A DNA stretch of 64,000 bases from CAZVKN01 sp964627035 (lineage in GTDB: Bacteria; Electryoneota; AABM5-125-24; Hatepunaeales; Hatepunaeaceae). How positions within the stretch are numbered: position 1 is the stretch's first letter; every line of letters starts with the position of its first letter. The position numbers and the translations under genes are program-made. Positions 49,763 to 58,397 of the stretch are shown here, piece by piece. The stretch covers positions 1 to 64,000 of the forward strand of contig CAZVKN010000006.1 in assembly GCA_964627035.1 (NCBI GenBank), read 5' to 3'. Under the pieces are notes generated by a model, which saw only the letters and a program-made list of their open reading frames with translations, did no database searches and had not been told where the DNA came from.

Positions 49763-52700
49763 TTAGAAACCGGTGTTAAGTGACAGATAATAGGTTGGAA
49801 CCATTCCCGATTGAGGAGACCAGGCAACGTCCCACTCAAGCGGAAAGATACCGAGATCAAGACGGATTCCAAAGCCTATCCCATGACTCCACTCATCTGG
49901 ATCCGGAAGCAATTGACCGTTATCTAATGGATCCCACGCTGTTCCAACATCCGCAAACAGTGCTCCCCGAACATCGCGAAAGTATGCAGGTAGAGGCCAT
50001 CCAAGCACCAGATGACGGATTGCCGGGAAGCGAAATTCAAAATTCCCAAGCAGATATCGTGTACCTACCTGATTATAGTAACCGACTCCCCTAAGTGGAG
50101 TGCTGAATCCAGCGAAGTAAATGTCCTCGATATTATCAATCTTAATTTCATTGTCAGGATTGTCAAAGCGAGGGTTGAACCAATTACCAATCCCGCCGAG
50201 ATAGAACCGTTGTGGGTTATCGCCGCTAGATTGTGCACCACTTGCGCGAAAAGCAAAGGTGTAATCATGTTTAACAGCAATGTACTTGCGCCAATCAATA
50301 GAGTATGTTATGAACTCAATATCCAGTGTATCCTTTCCACCAGGACTTAGCAATATGTCTGCCCGCCAGCGACTGCCGTTTCCAGGTGAAGTAGTGTTCT
50401 TCCAGATTGAAGTGTCGTGAACGTATCCGATGCGGGGGAGGATCGTCGTAAGACTTGAATGTGAATCCCATTCACCATCCTGCTGAAGTCTTGATCTTTC
50501 AATTGTTGACCAGTTGAGGCTGAAATCCACTCTCTGATAGCGGTTGAAGGGATAAGCCAATTCAAGGAACAGCCCCCAATTACGGTCACGCCAGGTAGTT
50601 GTAAATTCCTGATTCAAATCACCGCCGTAGTAAAAGGGATATGCGTAGTGAAAAAGACCACCACCAACATCAATGCGGTACGCCAGATACCTGTACATCA
50701 CGAATAGATTGCTGTTGTCCATCGAGCGGATTATATCAACGGAAAGATAAACATTGTGGTTGCTGAGCACATCTGAGAATTGCAGCATCCCTAACCCCTG
50801 CATTTGCAGGTAAGGGCTGTAACCGGCGTTGACATATACAAGGTCCGGGGTCAGCCGTACTTTATAATCGTGACTGTCATACAAGCCGTCCTCATCCCGT
50901 GAACGGGAGACCACATCTGATGAATCTATTGCGAGACTGTCATCAGACTGTTCCAATTCCAATCTGGTGAAAAGCCTGTCAAAGACGTAGTCATCGTAAT
51001 CGAGTTTGGTAACAATATATTTAGAACTCTTCGCATCTGACGGATTCAATTTCTCCGCTTCAGGCAGTGAAGTGACGGTAATCTCACGATCATCACTGAA
51101 CGGGTCATTCATCAGATAGATGTCATAGCCGTTATCGAAATAGCTGGTAAAAGCGACAGCTTTACTGTCGCGCGCTATAGTCGGTTGAAAACAACCTGTC
51201 ACTACATTGGTCAACGGTCTGCTGCTGCCACTCGTTATGCTGTGTGAAAATATGTTGTATGCACCATGACGGTCAGAAGTATATAGTATCAAATCCGGGT
51301 CTGTAGTCCAGATCGGCGTTCTTTCCACATACGGATCATCTGTTAGTTGTTCAAGTTTCAGTGAATTCAGCTCAAGGGTGAAGATGTCAAAATTTTGGTA
51401 TGCGTATTCAACGAGCGAACTGTCCGCTGTTGTCCAGTCAAACTCTGAATGATTGTTCCCACGGTTGGAGGTGAATAGTAATTTCTTATTGTCAGGTGAC
51501 CATGACGGGTCTGCATCGTCAAAGATGTCATGTGTAGCGAAGGTTAAAGTGCCGCTGTTGGCGTCAACTAATCCGATGTCACTCTGCATGTCGCTGACGT
51601 GAACGAGTGCAATCCGCTTACCGTCCGGTGACCAAGATGGGCTGAACAGAGCGTCCGCTCCGAATCTGAATTCCTTCTCAATTTTTGCATTACTGATATT
51701 AATGATATAGAGTGCATCTTCCGCGCCACCTTTGGCGCAAAATGCGATTCGATCTCCATCCGGCGACCAGGTAATGCCGGGTCTCAACCAGTGCAGCTCT
51801 TCAAACTTTGCCGATCTCTGTCCCTTGACCAGCTTTCGGTGCACCGTCCCATCAATGGTATTCAGCAGATAGACATCAAAATAGTCTGATCTGTCCGATA
51901 AAAATGCAATCCACTCGCCGTTTGGGGAAATCGCAGGGCTGTTATTCAGAAAACAGAATTCCTTTCGGTGGTCTGTCAGCCGAATGGCATAGTGATCCGG
52001 TGGATCCATTGTAGCAACCTGAGTCCAATATCTCTCTTTGATAAACCGCCGCCATTTTTTCGACAGCTCCTCAGTGTCTATCCCTATCGCAGACTTCAGA
52101 GCACGGTCAAAGTCACGTTTAACCTTTATCTGATGCAGCAGCTCGCCGACCTTTTCTTCACCATAACGCCACGCTATCCAGTATAAAACTGCCTGTCCTG
52201 ACTTATAAACACCGAGATAGCCATAGTTGTTCAGTTGTGATACCTCGGGCAGAAAATCATTTACCACAGCGTCACGCAAAAACATCTCGGTCTCACTGTC
52301 CAAACCGTGTCGCGATTGAAATTCTGCCAATCCTTCAATAAACCACAGCGGCAGCCGTGATTGTGAAAGACCGGATACTATCGCTCCGAAACCTTCACCA
52401 TACAGCATATTCAGCATCATAGCGTGCGTCAGCTCATGGTGTATTACATGCCTGAACTTTTCAAGATCACCCTCATAAGGTATGACTACTCTCGATTTCA
52501 GGAATTCAGTGAAACCTCCGACACTCTCTTCCGGCTGACCTGTGGAAACATTTGTCTGCTCAAAATCGTTATGGGATTGGTAGGTGACGATTTTTATCGG
52601 TGAGCTGTCTTTGATATCGTAGTGAAAGCTCGCAGCAAGCTGACGGTATGCATCTTCAGCAACTTCCGCAGTGAAATCAGCGATCTTTCTGCCACCTTGG

Positions 52701-52849
52701 TTGTAATAAATGTCAAAGTGTTCGGTGGTCAGGTATTTCCAGCTAAAATATGTGTATTGAACCTTGTTTTTACTGAAAGAGGCAGAATTGACCGGAATAA
52801 GGATTCCGCACATTAAAAGAGAAATTATGAGATAGAGAATGAATTTCAT
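49763..52849 (-). CDS. Peptidase-MA / WD40-like beta-propeller / C-terminal barrel fusion protein
   Basis: 1028 residues. Signal peptide, then a zinc-peptidase-like domain with HHELTHAMML (HExxH at residues 138-142) and WFIEGLAEFQ supplying the third ligand. Residues ~280-640 contain five or more TolB/PD40 repeats (SPNGEWIAFLSDRSD, SPDGDRIAFCAKGG, SPDGKRIALVHVS, SPDNKKLLFTSNRG). The last ~330 residues are beta-strand-rich with PRIGYVHDTS, FYLGGIGNWFNPRFDNPD and a final YLSLNTGF, like an Omp85/surface-antigen barrel. This predicts an outer-membrane protein presenting a propeller and a peptidase to the periplasm. Function unknown; often called TolB-like in annotations. queF follows and is coupled. 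Confidence 0.85.
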   Translation of the reverse strand: MKFILYLIISLLMCGILIPVNSASFSKNKVQYTYFSWKYLTTEHFDIYYNQGGRKIADFTAEVAEDAYRQLAASFHYDIKDSSPIKIVTYQSHNDFEQTNVSTGQPEESVGGFTEFLKSRVVIPYEGDLEKFRHVIHHELTHAMMLNMLYGEGFGAIVSGLSQSRLPLWFIEGLAEFQSRHGLDSETEMFLRDAVVNDFLPEVSQLNNYGYLGVYKSGQAVLYWIAWRYGEEKVGELLHQIKVKRDFDRALKSAIGIDTEELSKKWRRFIKERYWTQVATMDPPDHYAIRLTDHRKEFCFLNNSPAISPNGEWIAFLSDRSDYFDVYLLNTIDGTVHRKLVKGQRSAKFEELHWLRPGITWSPDGDRIAFCAKGGAEDALYIINISNAKIEKEFRFGADALFSPSWSPDGKRIALVHVSDMQSDIGLVDANSGTLTFATHDIFDDADPSWSPDNKKLLFTSNRGNNHSEFDWTTADSSLVEYAYQNFDIFTLELNSLKLEQLTDDPYVERTPIWTTDPDLILYTSDRHGAYNIFSHSITSGSSRPLTNVVTGCFQPTIARDSKAVAFTSYFDNGYDIYLMNDPFSDDREITVTSLPEAEKLNPSDAKSSKYIVTKLDYDDYVFDRLFTRLELEQSDDSLAIDSSDVVSRSRDEDGLYDSHDYKVRLTPDLVYVNAGYSPYLQMQGLGMLQFSDVLSNHNVYLSVDIIRSMDNSNLFVMYRYLAYRIDVGGGLFHYAYPFYYGGDLNQEFTTTWRDRNWGLFLELAYPFNRYQRVDFSLNWSTIERSRLQQDGEWDSHSSLTTILPRIGYVHDTSIWKNTTSPGNGSRWRADILLSPGGKDTLDIEFITYSIDWRKYIAVKHDYTFAFRASGAQSSGDNPQRFYLGGIGNWFNPRFDNPDNEIKIDNIEDIYFAGFSTPLRGVGYYNQVGTRYLLGNFEFRFPAIRHLVLGWPLPAYFRDVRGALFADVGTAWDPLDNGQLLPDPDEWSHGIGFGIRLDLGIFPLEWDVAWSPQSGMVPTYYLSLNTGF

Positions 52850-52925
52850 GGCAAAATCTTATACCTGACAGTTGAGACCGGAGTTTACTTTTGTTTTCAG
52901 CACACAGAATATATATTATAGCACT

Positions 52926-53297
52926 ATGAAAGAGAAAAAAACAACCAAATCTTCGTTAATTCCGAAGATTGTTTTGAGTCGTCGGAATTTTCAGATTTTC
53001 GGAATCGGGATTCCGATTCTAATTCTCGGGTTTTTCCTGATGTCTTTCGGTCCATGGGATAATCCTGTCTCGCGAACAATTGCACCGCTGGTTCTCTTGT
53101 TTGCATATTTGGTTGTCTTTCCGGCTGCAATTATCTATGGGAAAGTTGAAGAGAAACCTGTTATTGCAGATAAGCGGAAATCCGATGATCGGCGCAATCC
53201 AAAGAAATCTGATCGTCGCTCCGAACTGGATTCCAATCGTCGCAAACCTGTGAAATTTGACAGACGCAAGTTTAAGAGGGATCGTCGCGTTTTGTAA
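52926..53297 (+). CDS. Small two-helix membrane protein with charged tail (DUF3098-like)
   Basis: 123 residues from ATG 52926; longer readings lack a ribosome-binding site. Two membrane helices, FQIFGIGIPILILGFFLMSFG and TIAPLVLLFAYLVVFPAAIIYG, match the small DUF3098-type pattern of FCB genomes. The C-terminal ~45 residues are almost only charged, with repeated DRR units (SDDRRNPKKSDRRSELDSNR, then KFDRRKFKRDRR), a cytoplasmic tail that could bind RNA, DNA or acidic lipids. It lies divergent from the propeller gene and just before tRNA-Val. Confidence 0.75.
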   Translation: MKEKKTTKSSLIPKIVLSRRNFQIFGIGIPILILGFFLMSFGPWDNPVSRTIAPLVLLFAYLVVFPAAIIYGKVEEKPVIADKRKSDDRRNPKKSDRRSELDSNRRKPVKFDRRKFKRDRRVL

Positions 53298-53304
53298 TTA
53301 TCCG

Positions 53305-53378
53305 GGCGATTAGCTCAGTTGGTTTAGAGCGCCTGCCTTACAAGCAGGAGGTCACTGGTTCGAATCCGGTATCGCCCA
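53305..53378 (+). tRNA. tRNA-Val (anticodon TAC)
   Basis: Acceptor GGGCGAT/ATCGCCC, D-arm GCTC-AGTTGGTTTA-GAGC, anticodon arm CCTGC-CTTACAA-GCAGG with anticodon TAC, and T-arm ACTGG-TTCGAAT-CCGGT. All stems pair. The 3' CCA is not encoded. It begins 8 bases after the preceding gene and may be co-transcribed with it. Confidence 0.97.
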
Positions 53379-53430
53379 CATCATTTTCCCCCTGACTTTT
53401 TACCCTTCAATCAGTTTCTTTTTGCACGAA

Positions 53431-53466
53431 AGTATCAACAAGATCACTACAAAGCTGATACTCTCC
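53431..53466. repeat. Empty copy of the GAGAGTATCAAC frame
   Basis: AGTATCAACAAGATCACTAC followed by AAAGCTGATACTCTCC. The right half equals the right arm of the frame at 21238-21259 and 37236-37257, and AGTATCAAC is the left arm, but there is no inner palindrome between them. Confidence 0.65.
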
Positions 53467-53501
53467 TTTATGATATACGTTAGCGGTTGTAATTTGTTTC
53501 G

Positions 53502-54419
53502 TTAATCGTCCAAAAGCGACATAGCTTCTTTGAGCGTAGGGATGGATTTTAGCCCCGAGAGCTTTCCACATGAGATTGATGCGGCGGCACTTCCCAATTT
53601 GATTGACTGTTCAATATTCCACCCATGATGTAAGCCGAAGATAAATCCACCATGAAATATGTCACCGGCACCGGTAGTGTCAACTGTCCTGTGTGCCGGA
53701 TAGGCAGGTACATGCCCTTCTTCATCGCCCGACTTCCAAACTGTCCCATCAGATCCACAAGTCACTACTGCATTTTTAGCACCCATCTTCATAAGAAGAT
53801 CTGATAACTGATTGGGAGTGAATCCCGGGCAGAGTGAATCAACGAGGTCTTGCGAAACCACCGCATAATCTATCAATAGTAGAATTTCATCAAGTTTATC
53901 CCGAACACAACCGATATCGAGAACAGTTATTGCACAATTCTCTTTAGCAAGTTTAAGCCCCTTCAGCGTAGTGTCCACAGGTCGTCCGTCACACAGGACG
54001 AATTCACAATTTTCAAGCAAGCGGTCGTTAAGTTCAGTCGGTTTCATCCCTTCGTGTCCGGTTGTATCGAGCACTATTGTTCGAGTACCGTCTGTAGGTT
54101 CTATCCAGATGTTGGCGCGAGGAGTAGAGACGCTTTTATCACGGATCACCTTACTGACATCAACGTTATACTCTGTTAATCCCTCGATTATAACATCACC
54201 TTCAGGATCTGTCCCGATCTTTCCGATGAATTGGGTGGACAATCCGAATTTTGCCAATGTTGCTAATGCGGTTGGAACCGGACCGCCGCCTACAATCAGT
54301 GATTCCTTAACAATTCCTTTCTTGCCTTTTTCCGGATATGGATCGAGGATGTTTAAGTAGTCAATGCAACAATGACCGAAGCCGAGTATGTTAATGGAGG
54401 GTTGGGAATTTATCATCAT
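53502..54419 (-). CDS. PfkB/ribokinase-family carbohydrate kinase
   Basis: 305 residues. N-terminal ILGFGHCCIDYLNILD and VGGGPVPTALATLAKFG (substrate GG motif), central FIGKIGTDPEGD, and C-terminal ATP and catalytic site VDTTGAGDIFHGGFIFG with the base Asp in DTTGAGD. It phosphorylates a sugar or nucleoside; members of this group include ribokinase, fructokinase and inosine kinases, and the substrate is not clear. Last gene of the glmS-kdsA-PHP-kinase run on the minus strand, 5 bases after the PHP gene. Confidence 0.92.
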   Translation of the reverse strand: MMINSQPSINILGFGHCCIDYLNILDPYPEKGKKGIVKESLIVGGGPVPTALATLAKFGLSTQFIGKIGTDPEGDVIIEGLTEYNVDVSKVIRDKSVSTPRANIWIEPTDGTRTIVLDTTGHEGMKPTELNDRLLENCEFVLCDGRPVDTTLKGLKLAKENCAITVLDIGCVRDKLDEILLLIDYAVVSQDLVDSLCPGFTPNQLSDLLMKMGAKNAVVTCGSDGTVWKSGDEEGHVPAYPAHRTVDTTGAGDIFHGGFIFGLHHGWNIEQSIKLGSAAASISCGKLSGLKSIPTLKEAMSLLDD

Positions 54420-54424
54420 GCAGT

Positions 54425-55279
54425 TCAGGTTCTCATTCTCATCAACTTTCTATTTATCATTTCAATGATTGATGGTTCAATCGGCTTTTTCTCAGGTCCA
54501 TCACCAAGTTGTATATGCGGTTTCAGTTTCCCGTGAAAATCAGAACCACCGGTGTAGATAAGATCGTGTGATCTGGCGACTTCGCGTAGAAGGTCACGCT
54601 GGGAAATAGAATGTTGGCTGTAATCAGTTTCGATCCCATCCAATCCACCGTTTACCCATTCAGGTAATAAGCCCAATAGCCGATTTAGCTTCTTTCCATG
54701 CAATCCGGGATGAGCCCAAACCGCAATACCTCCGGCATTATGAATCAAATCGCAGGCTTCATAAATGTTTAGACGGAAGCGATCACAATACGCCGGAGCA
54801 CTACGATCAAGCAGCCTATCAAATGCCATCTGCACAGTTTCAATCTGTCCACTTTCTATAAGTGCTCTTGCTATGTGTCCTCGCCCCACAGAGTTACCTG
54901 TGGCTACCTTGATTACATCGTTTATATTCAGTGAATAACCGAGCCTATTCAATTTCCCAACGATGCGTAGGTTACGGTCATCGCGCGAATTTCGGAGCCT
55001 GGTAAGAGTTGTTCTCAACTGTTTAGAGTTGTAATCAAGACCGTAACCGAGAAGGTGAATCGAATCATCCTCTACGTCCACACTAAGTTCCGTTCCCGGA
55101 ATAAAGTTGATCTTGAGGTGCTTGGCTGCCTCGTCTGCCTCAGCCAGACCGTCAACTGTGTCGTGGTCAGTTATGGCGATGTGAGATAAACCGATGTTGT
55201 CTGCAAGTCTGAGTAATTGAGTAGGGGTAAGACTACCGTCGGATGCAGTGGTGTGAGTGTGGAGGTCTATGCGATTCAA
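54425..55279 (-). CDS. PHP-domain phosphoesterase (YciV/RNase AM type)
   Basis: 284 residues beginning MNRIDLHTHTTASDGSLTP with the metal-binding HxH, then ITDHDTVDG, a conserved PGTELSVD glutamate, VWAHPGLHGK and a terminal GGSDFHGK. This is the trinuclear-metal PHP fold of the 3',5'-nucleoside-bisphosphate phosphatase / 5'-3' RNase AM group. Start overlaps the stop of kdsA by 4 bases (ATGA). Confidence 0.92.
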   Translation of the reverse strand: MNRIDLHTHTTASDGSLTPTQLLRLADNIGLSHIAITDHDTVDGLAEADEAAKHLKINFIPGTELSVDVEDDSIHLLGYGLDYNSKQLRTTLTRLRNSRDDRNLRIVGKLNRLGYSLNINDVIKVATGNSVGRGHIARALIESGQIETVQMAFDRLLDRSAPAYCDRFRLNIYEACDLIHNAGGIAVWAHPGLHGKKLNRLLGLLPEWVNGGLDGIETDYSQHSISQRDLLREVARSHDLIYTGGSDFHGKLKPHIQLGDGPEKKPIEPSIIEMINRKLMRMRT

Positions 55280-56106
55280 GAAATGTTGCTCCGAGAAACC
55301 TCAGCGATTTCTTTGAATTGTGTTAAGACAGATTCAAGTCTGTCAATCGGTATCATATTCGGTCCGTCCGAAAGTGCCTGATCCGGATTTTCATGGGTTT
55401 CGATGAACAACCCGTCCACTCCCACTGCCGCTGCTGCCCAGGCAAGGTATGGTGCAAGCTCTCTGTCGCCACCTGACCGATCACCTTTTCCCCCTGGCAT
55501 TTGCACGGAGTGAGTGGCATCAAATACCATGGGACAGCCGAACGATCTCATCTTTACGATACCGGTAAAATCCACAACCAACCGGTTATAGCCGAAACTA
55601 ACTCCCCGCTCTGTGAGTATTATCTTGTCGCAGCCACTGTTTGTCAATTTATCTATTACGTTAACCATGTCATCGGGAGCCATAAACTGACCTTTTTTGA
55701 CATTGACGACAGAGCCACTTTTGGCAGCAGCTTGAAGCAGATCAGTCTGTCTGCACAGGAATGCGGGGACTTGCAGAATGTCAACTATCGCACCGGCTTC
55801 AGTCATCTCCTCAAAGGAGTGAGCATCGGTCAGAACAGGCAGATTAAATTCCCTCTTAACTCGTTGCAGGATACGTAAACCTTCAGACAAGCCCGGTCCG
55901 CGGAATGACTTGCCGGAAGAGCGATTGGCTTTATCATAGGATGCTTTGAATACATAAGGCATCTTAACCGATTCAGCGATCTTAGCAATTTTTCCAGCAT
56001 GACGTAGTGCCATTTCTTCGCTCTCAATGACGCAAGGTCCTGCGATCAGCAGAGTTGGACAGCCGGAACCGATGCTGATTGAGTCGGTGATAGAGAATTG
56101 ACGCAT
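55276..56106 (-). CDS. kdsA: 3-deoxy-8-phosphooctulonate synthase (KDO-8-P synthase)
   Basis: 276 residues from ATG 56106, one base after the glmS stop (TAGGATG); longer in-frame readings lie inside glmS. PTLLIAGPCVIESEE, FKASYDKANRSSGKSFRGPG, VLTDAHSFEE, QVPAFLCRQTDLLQAA, VKKGQFMAPDDM and FDATHSVQMPGG are the KdsA blocks. It condenses arabinose-5-phosphate and PEP to KDO-8-P, so the organism makes lipopolysaccharide with KDO. Confidence 0.96.
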   Translation of the reverse strand: MRQFSITDSISIGSGCPTLLIAGPCVIESEEMALRHAGKIAKIAESVKMPYVFKASYDKANRSSGKSFRGPGLSEGLRILQRVKREFNLPVLTDAHSFEEMTEAGAIVDILQVPAFLCRQTDLLQAAAKSGSVVNVKKGQFMAPDDMVNVIDKLTNSGCDKIILTERGVSFGYNRLVVDFTGIVKMRSFGCPMVFDATHSVQMPGGKGDRSGGDRELAPYLAWAAAAVGVDGLFIETHENPDQALSDGPNMIPIDRLESVLTQFKEIAEVSRSNIS

Positions 56107-56107
56107 C

Positions 56108-57943
56108 CTATTCGACCGTAACTGCTTTGGCGAGGTTCCTCGGCATGTCAACGTCACAGCCTCGTAAAACAGCAATGTGATATGCGAGAACCTGCAGTGG
56201 TAAGACCGATAGAATTGGTGTGAGGATTGGATCAATTTTTGGAATCGTAATCACATGATCAGAGAATCTGCCTATGACGTTATCGCCTTCAGATGCGATG
56301 GCAATTATCACACCCTCACGTGCGCGAACTTCTTCGATATTGCTGATGACTTTTTCATAGGTGGAGCTGTTTACCGCGATGAAAACGACAGGCATGTCTT
56401 TGTCAATTAAGGCAATAGGTCCATGTTTCATCTCAGCAGCCGGATACCCTTCTGCGTGAATATACGAGATCTCTTTCAGTTTCAATGCACCTTCAAGGGC
56501 CACCGGAAAATTTATACCGCGACCGAGATAGAGGAAGTTTGGATTAGCCGTAAATCTCTCAGCTAATTCCAGGATTTCATCGGATTTGTCCAATATAGTT
56601 TGAACTTTATCCGGCAACTCACTGATCTCCTTTGCCAGTTGGCATCCTTTCTCAAGAGATAGCTTTCCACGTCTGCGAGCTAATTTCAAAGCCAGTAGTG
56701 TAAGAACCGTGACCTGAGATGTAAACGCTTTTGTGGAAGCAACTCCAATCTCCGGTCCGGCATGTATGTAAACACCTCCCTCAGATTCACGAGCGATTGT
56801 CGAACCAACCACATTCACAATTCCGAGTGTGGTTGCTCCACGTCGCTTTGCTTCCCGCATAGCTTCGAGAGTGTCAAGAGTTTCTCCGGATTGGCTGATA
56901 GAAATTGCAATTGTTCCGGGCTCAATAACCGGATTTCTGTATCGAAATTCGGAAGCATATTCGACTTCAACCGGAATTCCTGCAAGCTCTTCTAACAGAT
57001 ATTCGCCTATCATTGCGGCGTGCCATGAGGTTCCACATCCGATTAATATGAATCGCTTAGCTTGAGCAAGCTCCTCTTCAAACTCATGCAGACCACCGAG
57101 AAGCACGTTTCCTTCATCAACAATTAGCCTTCCACGCGTTGAATCCAGGATTGAACGTGGTTGTTCCTGAATCTCCTTGAGCATGAAGTGCTCATACCCC
57201 TTCTTCTCTATGGCACTGATGTCAAACGAAATCCGTTCAATCTTTTTGTCCACGATCTTGAAGGTGGGCTCGAGTGAACTGTAAGAGACATCATCCTGAG
57301 TAACCACTGCCATTTCATGATCATCAAGGAAGATTACATTCCTTGTATATTCTACTATTGCAGCCAGATCCGATGCAATAAAATTTTCACCGGTTCCTAA
57401 GCCAACCACCAACGGAGAGCCGAGTCGTGCGGCAACCAACCTATCCGGTTCAGCGGCACATAGCACGGCAATTCCATAAGTTCCCCTCACCTTAACCAAG
57501 GCATCCTGAACAGCTTTTGCAATATCTCCATTATAGTTGTCGGCGATTAAATTTGCCAGCACTTCGGTGTCGGTTTCTGTGTAAAAAGTGTAACCTTTTT
57601 CGGTCAACCTGTCTTTAATTGTCCGATAATTCTCTATTATGCCGTTATGCACAATAGTAATCTGCATGGAGGAGTCGGTGTGAGGATGAGCGTTAATCTG
57701 ATTCGGCAATCCGTGAGTAGCCCATCTGGTATGACCGATACCGATTTGACCGGATAGGCTGTTTCCTTGTAAAATATTGTTTAACGCTGATATTTTCCCC
57801 GGAGTCTTTCTGATTTCAACATTGATGTCGTTAAGCAGTGCAATTCCGGCAGAATCATAACCGCGATACTCCATTCTTTTTAAACCACTCATCAGCACAG
57901 GGACAACTTCCCGTGGTCCGATGTATCCAATTATCCCACACAT
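56108..57943 (-). CDS. glmS: Glutamine-fructose-6-phosphate aminotransferase (isomerising)
   Basis: 611 residues. MCGIIGYIG with the N-terminal nucleophile Cys2, GHTRWATHGLPNQINAHPH, then two SIS domains with ILIGCGTSWHAAMIGEYLLE, SISQSGETLDTLEAM and EGALKLKEISYIHAEGYPAAEMKHGPIALI, and the C-terminal DMPRNLAKAVTVE. It makes glucosamine-6-phosphate for peptidoglycan and LPS. It leads the glmS-kdsA-PHP-kinase operon. No glmS ribozyme can be placed in the 64-base gap upstream. Confidence 0.97.
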   Translation of the reverse strand: MCGIIGYIGPREVVPVLMSGLKRMEYRGYDSAGIALLNDINVEIRKTPGKISALNNILQGNSLSGQIGIGHTRWATHGLPNQINAHPHTDSSMQITIVHNGIIENYRTIKDRLTEKGYTFYTETDTEVLANLIADNYNGDIAKAVQDALVKVRGTYGIAVLCAAEPDRLVAARLGSPLVVGLGTGENFIASDLAAIVEYTRNVIFLDDHEMAVVTQDDVSYSSLEPTFKIVDKKIERISFDISAIEKKGYEHFMLKEIQEQPRSILDSTRGRLIVDEGNVLLGGLHEFEEELAQAKRFILIGCGTSWHAAMIGEYLLEELAGIPVEVEYASEFRYRNPVIEPGTIAISISQSGETLDTLEAMREAKRRGATTLGIVNVVGSTIARESEGGVYIHAGPEIGVASTKAFTSQVTVLTLLALKLARRRGKLSLEKGCQLAKEISELPDKVQTILDKSDEILELAERFTANPNFLYLGRGINFPVALEGALKLKEISYIHAEGYPAAEMKHGPIALIDKDMPVVFIAVNSSTYEKVISNIEEVRAREGVIIAIASEGDNVIGRFSDHVITIPKIDPILTPILSVLPLQVLAYHIAVLRGCDVDMPRNLAKAVTVE

Positions 57944-58007
57944 GTCTTATCCAAATCTGAATTTGTTTTACGGTTAGATCTGCATGACGCCGATAAACCG
58001 ATAATAA

Positions 58008-58382
58008 TTAGTATTCCTGAATGCCTGCCTTAATCCCGAACTTTTTACAGTATCTTTTTACACGCTTTGCAACGCCCTTGGGAACAACTAACTGCAAAGA
58101 TTCTACTTTGTCTGCGATTGGCTTCCATCGAGAATCTGCTCTCTGTTCAGCTACAGTCTTAACAGTTTCGATTTCCATGACCTGAACCGGCTCTCCGGCA
58201 GGTTGCCGCTTTTCATCCAGCTCATAAATACTGATATCCGGGGTAATGTCATCTATCTTAAAGCCCGGTTGATCGTCGAGACACGTTTCAACTGCATACT
58301 TATCCGGATTGCTCTTTAAAATCTGATCCGCATACTTCTGAACGACAGTGTCGTGGTCGTCCTTTGGGTTGATAAAAGGCAT
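58008..58382 (-). CDS. Small protein of unknown function, possible nuclease-like fold
   Basis: 124 residues from ATG 58382, chosen because GAGG precedes it at a better distance than ATG 58388. The sequence has TPDISIYELDEK, then VQVMEIETVKTV with an E-x-E pair, a tryptophan and VESLQLVVPKGVAKRV. An Asp strand followed by an E-x-E/K strand and a VPxG strand can be seen in small PD-(D/E)xK-like proteins, but the catalytic Lys is not evident. No signal or membrane segment. It lies between acyl-CoA ligase (15 bases away) and glmS. Function unknown. Confidence 0.65.
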   Translation of the reverse strand: MPFINPKDDHDTVVQKYADQILKSNPDKYAVETCLDDQPGFKIDDITPDISIYELDEKRQPAGEPVQVMEIETVKTVAEQRADSRWKPIADKVESLQLVVPKGVAKRVKRYCKKFGIKAGIQEY

Positions 58383-58397
58383 AAGCATTCACCTCAC

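Noticed and set aside
49360..49872. Longer QueF reading starting at 49872
   Set aside because: The extra 37 residues lie inside the end of the upstream propeller gene and do not resemble QueF; ATG 49761 fits family length.
53305..53378. Integration (att) site at tRNA-Val
   Set aside because: No integrase or repeated tRNA 3' end was seen in the flanking sequence.
55276..56235. Longer KdsA reading starting at 56235
   Set aside because: The first 43 codons lie inside glmS; ATG 56106 follows the glmS stop and matches the KdsA N-terminus.
57944..58007. glmS ribozyme upstream of glmS
   Set aside because: The gap is only 64 bases and lacks the ribozyme core; the upstream gene ends there.
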